A program made the translations under genes and the position numbers. Shown here piece by piece: positions 5,013 through 6,695 of a stretch of DNA of 6,695 nucleotides; position 1 is the stretch's first letter, and each line of letters starts with the position of its first letter. Origin of the DNA: Cyanobacteria bacterium T3Sed10_344R1 (GTDB taxonomy: Bacteria > Cyanobacteriota > Cyanobacteriia > Phormidesmidales > Phormidesmidaceae); assembly GCA_003566335.1 (NCBI GenBank), contig PXDR01000431.1, positions 1-6,695 of the forward strand, given 5' to 3'. Under the pieces are notes generated by a model. It was not told the origin of the DNA, did no database searches, and was given only the letters and a program-made list of their open reading frames with translations.

Positions 5013-5939
5013 ATGAGTCGCCGCCGTCAAAAAACTAACCCCTGGATTCAGCGCTGGTCGCGGTTGCTGATTGCTGGAATTGCTGTGGTGGGTGCCCTCG
5101 GCACAGCCTATCTGACCTTCGTGAAGCTGACTGGGGGCAGTGCCGCCTGTCCGACAGAGGGCTGCGATCGAGTATTGACCAGCCCCTATGCCGAACTCTT
5201 TGGCATCCCCCTGACGATTTTCGGCTGCTTAGCCTACACCGGCATGGCAGTGATGGCGGCTGGCCCCCTAGCAGTGAACCCCGACCGCAATAAAGAACTG
5301 CGGCAAAAACTAGAGCAGTGGACAAAGCTGCTGATGTTTATCGGGGCTGTCGGTCTCGTGGTGTTCAGCGGGTACTTGATGTATCTGCTGGCCTTTGAGA
5401 TTGGGGCGGCCTGTATTTACTGTCTGACTTCCGCCGCGATGACGGTGACCATGCTGGGACTGGTGTTGGCCGGTCAAGAGTGGGACGACCCAGGGCAGCT
5501 CTGGTTTACTGGGGCAATTGTGGCGGTGGTCGCTGTCACGGGTAGCGTGGTGATTTATGCCCAGACTAATCCCAACTTCGCCGCCACCAATGCCAGCGTG
5601 CCAGGGCAAGCTGGAGCCTCGATTACCACTACGTCCGGCCCGGCAGAAACGGAGCTGGCCCAGTGGTTAGACGAATCAGGGGCTGTCATGTACGGGGCTT
5701 GGTGGTGTAGTCACTGCCATACTCAAAAGCAGCTGTTTGGTCGGCAGGCCGCCGCTGAAGTCCCTTACATTGAATGCGACTCGGATGGCCAAAATCCGCA
5801 GGTTGATGTGTGCCGAAGTGCTGGGATCACGGGCTTCCCCACTTGGGAAATCAATGGGGAAATGTATTCTGGCACCCAAAGCCTAGAGACGTTGGCCACC
5901 CTAACTGGCTATGAAGGATCGCGGGATTTCCAGAATTAG
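5013..5939 (+). CDS. Vitamin K epoxide reductase-thioredoxin fusion, disulfide-forming membrane enzyme
   Basis: The 308-residue protein should generate disulfide bonds in exported or lumenal proteins, passing electrons from its thioredoxin domain through the membrane domain to a quinone. The membrane part has about five hydrophobic segments (near 17-39, 63-84, 105-127, 131-153 and 164-183) after a basic N-terminus (MSRRRQK), which predicts a cytoplasmic N-terminus. The shuttle cysteines Cys46 and Cys51 and the conserved Ser57 are in the loop after the first segment, and the quinone-site pair Cys134-Ile-Tyr-Cys137 opens the fourth segment. A Ser/Thr/Gly-rich linker (about 185-212) leads to a thioredoxin-like domain with Trp-Cys232-Ser-His-Cys235, a second pair Cys255 and Cys267, and the cis-proline motif GFPT (274-277). 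This matches the architecture of cyanobacterial VKOR and plant LTO1, in which it supports photosystem assembly. Cys46 and Cys51 are four residues apart, slightly closer than I recall for the structurally known homologue. GAGGA precedes the start. The gene ends before a strong hairpin. Confidence 0.93.
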   Translation: MSRRRQKTNPWIQRWSRLLIAGIAVVGALGTAYLTFVKLTGGSAACPTEGCDRVLTSPYAELFGIPLTIFGCLAYTGMAVMAAGPLAVNPDRNKELRQKLEQWTKLLMFIGAVGLVVFSGYLMYLLAFEIGAACIYCLTSAAMTVTMLGLVLAGQEWDDPGQLWFTGAIVAVVAVTGSVVIYAQTNPNFAATNASVPGQAGASITTTSGPAETELAQWLDESGAVMYGAWWCSHCHTQKQLFGRQAAAEVPYIECDSDGQNPQVDVCRSAGITGFPTWEINGEMYSGTQSLETLATLTGYEGSRDFQN

Positions 5940-5964
5940 GGCGATTTTCCAGGCCATTACCAAC

Positions 5965-6003
5965 TAATCCCCCGGTAAGCGATTGCGGCTTGCCGGGGGA
6001 TTA
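5965..6003 (+). terminator. Strong hairpin terminator between the VKOR fusion gene and glyS
   Basis: Bases 5965-5980 (TAATCCCCCGGTAAGC) pair with 5988-6003 over 16 positions around a 7-base loop, GATTGCG. In plus-strand RNA one position (5976 with 5992) is a U-G wobble; in minus-strand RNA the same position is an A/C mismatch. The plus-strand side is followed by ATTTAT, a modest U-rich tail. Both features favour ending the VKOR transcript, 26 bases past its stop codon. It may also act on convergent glyS transcription, whose stop codon is 25 bases away on the other side. Confidence 0.75.
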
Positions 6004-6027
6004 ATTTATCGGTCAGTAGGCCAGGAA

Positions 6028-6695
6028 TTATTCAGCCGTGGGTTTGACGATCGCCCCGAAGTCAGCCAGTACCCGAGCATGGTTCCGTAGGAGCCCCAGC
6101 AGTGCGAGGCGGTTGGCTTTGATGGCAGGATCTTCGGCCATCACCATGACGCTGTCCGGGCCGTCAAAGAAGCGGCTCACCACGGGAGCGGCTTCAGCCA
6201 GTCCAGCCACCAGTTGGCCGTAGTCGCGGTTGGCTTGAGCGGCGCGGGTTTGGGGCAGCAGGGTTTGGAGGCTAGCGAAGAACGCCCGCTCGGAGTCCTG
6301 CTGGAACAGATCTGGCTGAACAGCAGTGTCAGGGTCAAGGGCTTGGGTGTCGAGGTCGCCCTGGGCCGCTAGGCGAGCAGCCCGGTTCACGGTCTCGTAG
6401 ATGGCGGCCAGGCTGCCGTCGGCGCGAATTTGCTGGAGATAGGCGGCGCGATCGCACACATCTAGCAGGTTCACTAAGGCCCGCTCGGCATATTCAGCAT
6501 CCCCATCCCCCAACACAGCGTTAACCAGGTCGTAGTCGATGCCCCGTTCGTCTTGCAGCAGGGTGCGCACCCGCTGTAGGAAGAAGTCGGTGAGCTGCTG
6601 GGTTAGGGTTGCCGGATCGCTGATGGAAACTGGGCCAGCGGCAAAGTCGGTGATCACCGTTTGCAGCAGCTGGTGCAGGTTGAGGGGCAGTTGAG
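6028..6695 (-). CDS. glyS: Glycyl-tRNA synthetase beta subunit, C-terminal part (gene continues past the right edge)
   Basis: The frame is open from the right edge to the TAA at 6028-6030, giving 221 complete C-terminal codons of a protein usually near 700 residues. The beta subunit partners with GlyQ in the alpha2beta2 enzyme that charges tRNA-Gly, and its C-terminal region contributes to tRNA recognition. Typical segments are LHQLLQTVITDF at the edge, FFLQRVRTLLQDERGIDYDL, and the closing DALR-like helical domain with VSRFFDGPDSVMVMAEDP and then AIKANRLALLGLLR (about 6075-6175). A GTG at 6657 is internal, since homologous sequence continues upstream of it to the edge. The gene converges on the VKOR fusion gene. 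No frameshift or internal stop is seen in the visible part, so this is a window truncation rather than a broken gene. Confidence 0.93.
   Translation of the reverse strand, partial: QLPLNLHQLLQTVITDFAAGPVSISDPATLTQQLTDFFLQRVRTLLQDERGIDYDLVNAVLGDGDAEYAERALVNLLDVCDRAAYLQQIRADGSLAAIYETVNRAARLAAQGDLDTQALDPDTAVQPDLFQQDSERAFFASLQTLLPQTRAAQANRDYGQLVAGLAEAAPVVSRFFDGPDSVMVMAEDPAIKANRLALLGLLRNHARVLADFGAIVKPTAE

Noticed and set aside
6028..6657. Reading glyS as a complete 209-residue protein from a GTG at 6657
   Set aside because: Family-like sequence (LHQLLQT) continues in frame upstream to the window edge, so the GTG codes for an internal valine.

Overview
The window looks like a piece of a cyanobacterial chromosome. 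Three things point there: a BtpA-type photosystem I biogenesis protein, a VKOR-thioredoxin fusion of the kind found in cyanobacteria and chloroplasts, and four copies of the HIP1 octamer GCGATCGC (613-620, 1533-1540, 3944-3951, 6448-6455). The gene order rimO then crhR-like helicase is also the order known from Synechocystis. The genus cannot be fixed from the sequence alone.

Layout. The left edge (1-717) holds no large gene. It has a convincing small cysteine-containing ORF (208-429, minus), a possible second small CxxC ORF running off the left edge (1-65, minus), and a structured spacer with a perfect 16-bp inverted repeat whose loop carries a HIP1 site. Next, on the minus strand, comes a two-gene unit: rimO (2233-3576), a ribosomal protein S12 methylthiotransferase, followed 99 bp downstream by a DEAD-box RNA helicase (718-2133). 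A 457-bp divergent spacer (3577-4033) with a tandem 11-bp repeat and a 16-bp dyad separates this unit from two plus-strand genes: btpA (4034-4882) and the VKOR-thioredoxin fusion gene (5013-5939). A strong hairpin (5965-6003) then lies between the fusion gene and the convergent 3' end of glyS (6028 to the right edge, minus, partial).

How the genes fit together. rimO and the helicase both act on the translation and RNA machinery and are probably co-transcribed. The helicase has its own strong ribosome binding site just below an AU-rich stretch, which suits the operon processing described for Synechocystis. btpA and the VKOR fusion both serve the photosynthetic membrane: the first supports accumulation and stability of photosystem I core proteins, the second forms disulfides in the thylakoid lumen or periplasm. 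CrhR-type helicases are cold-induced and BtpA is needed for photosystem I stability at low temperature, so the divergent spacer is a sensible place to look for shared control; that link is inference. I saw no mobile element, CRISPR array, tRNA or rRNA. Most of the window is ordinary core genome; the least explained parts are the small Cys ORF and the two structured spacers.
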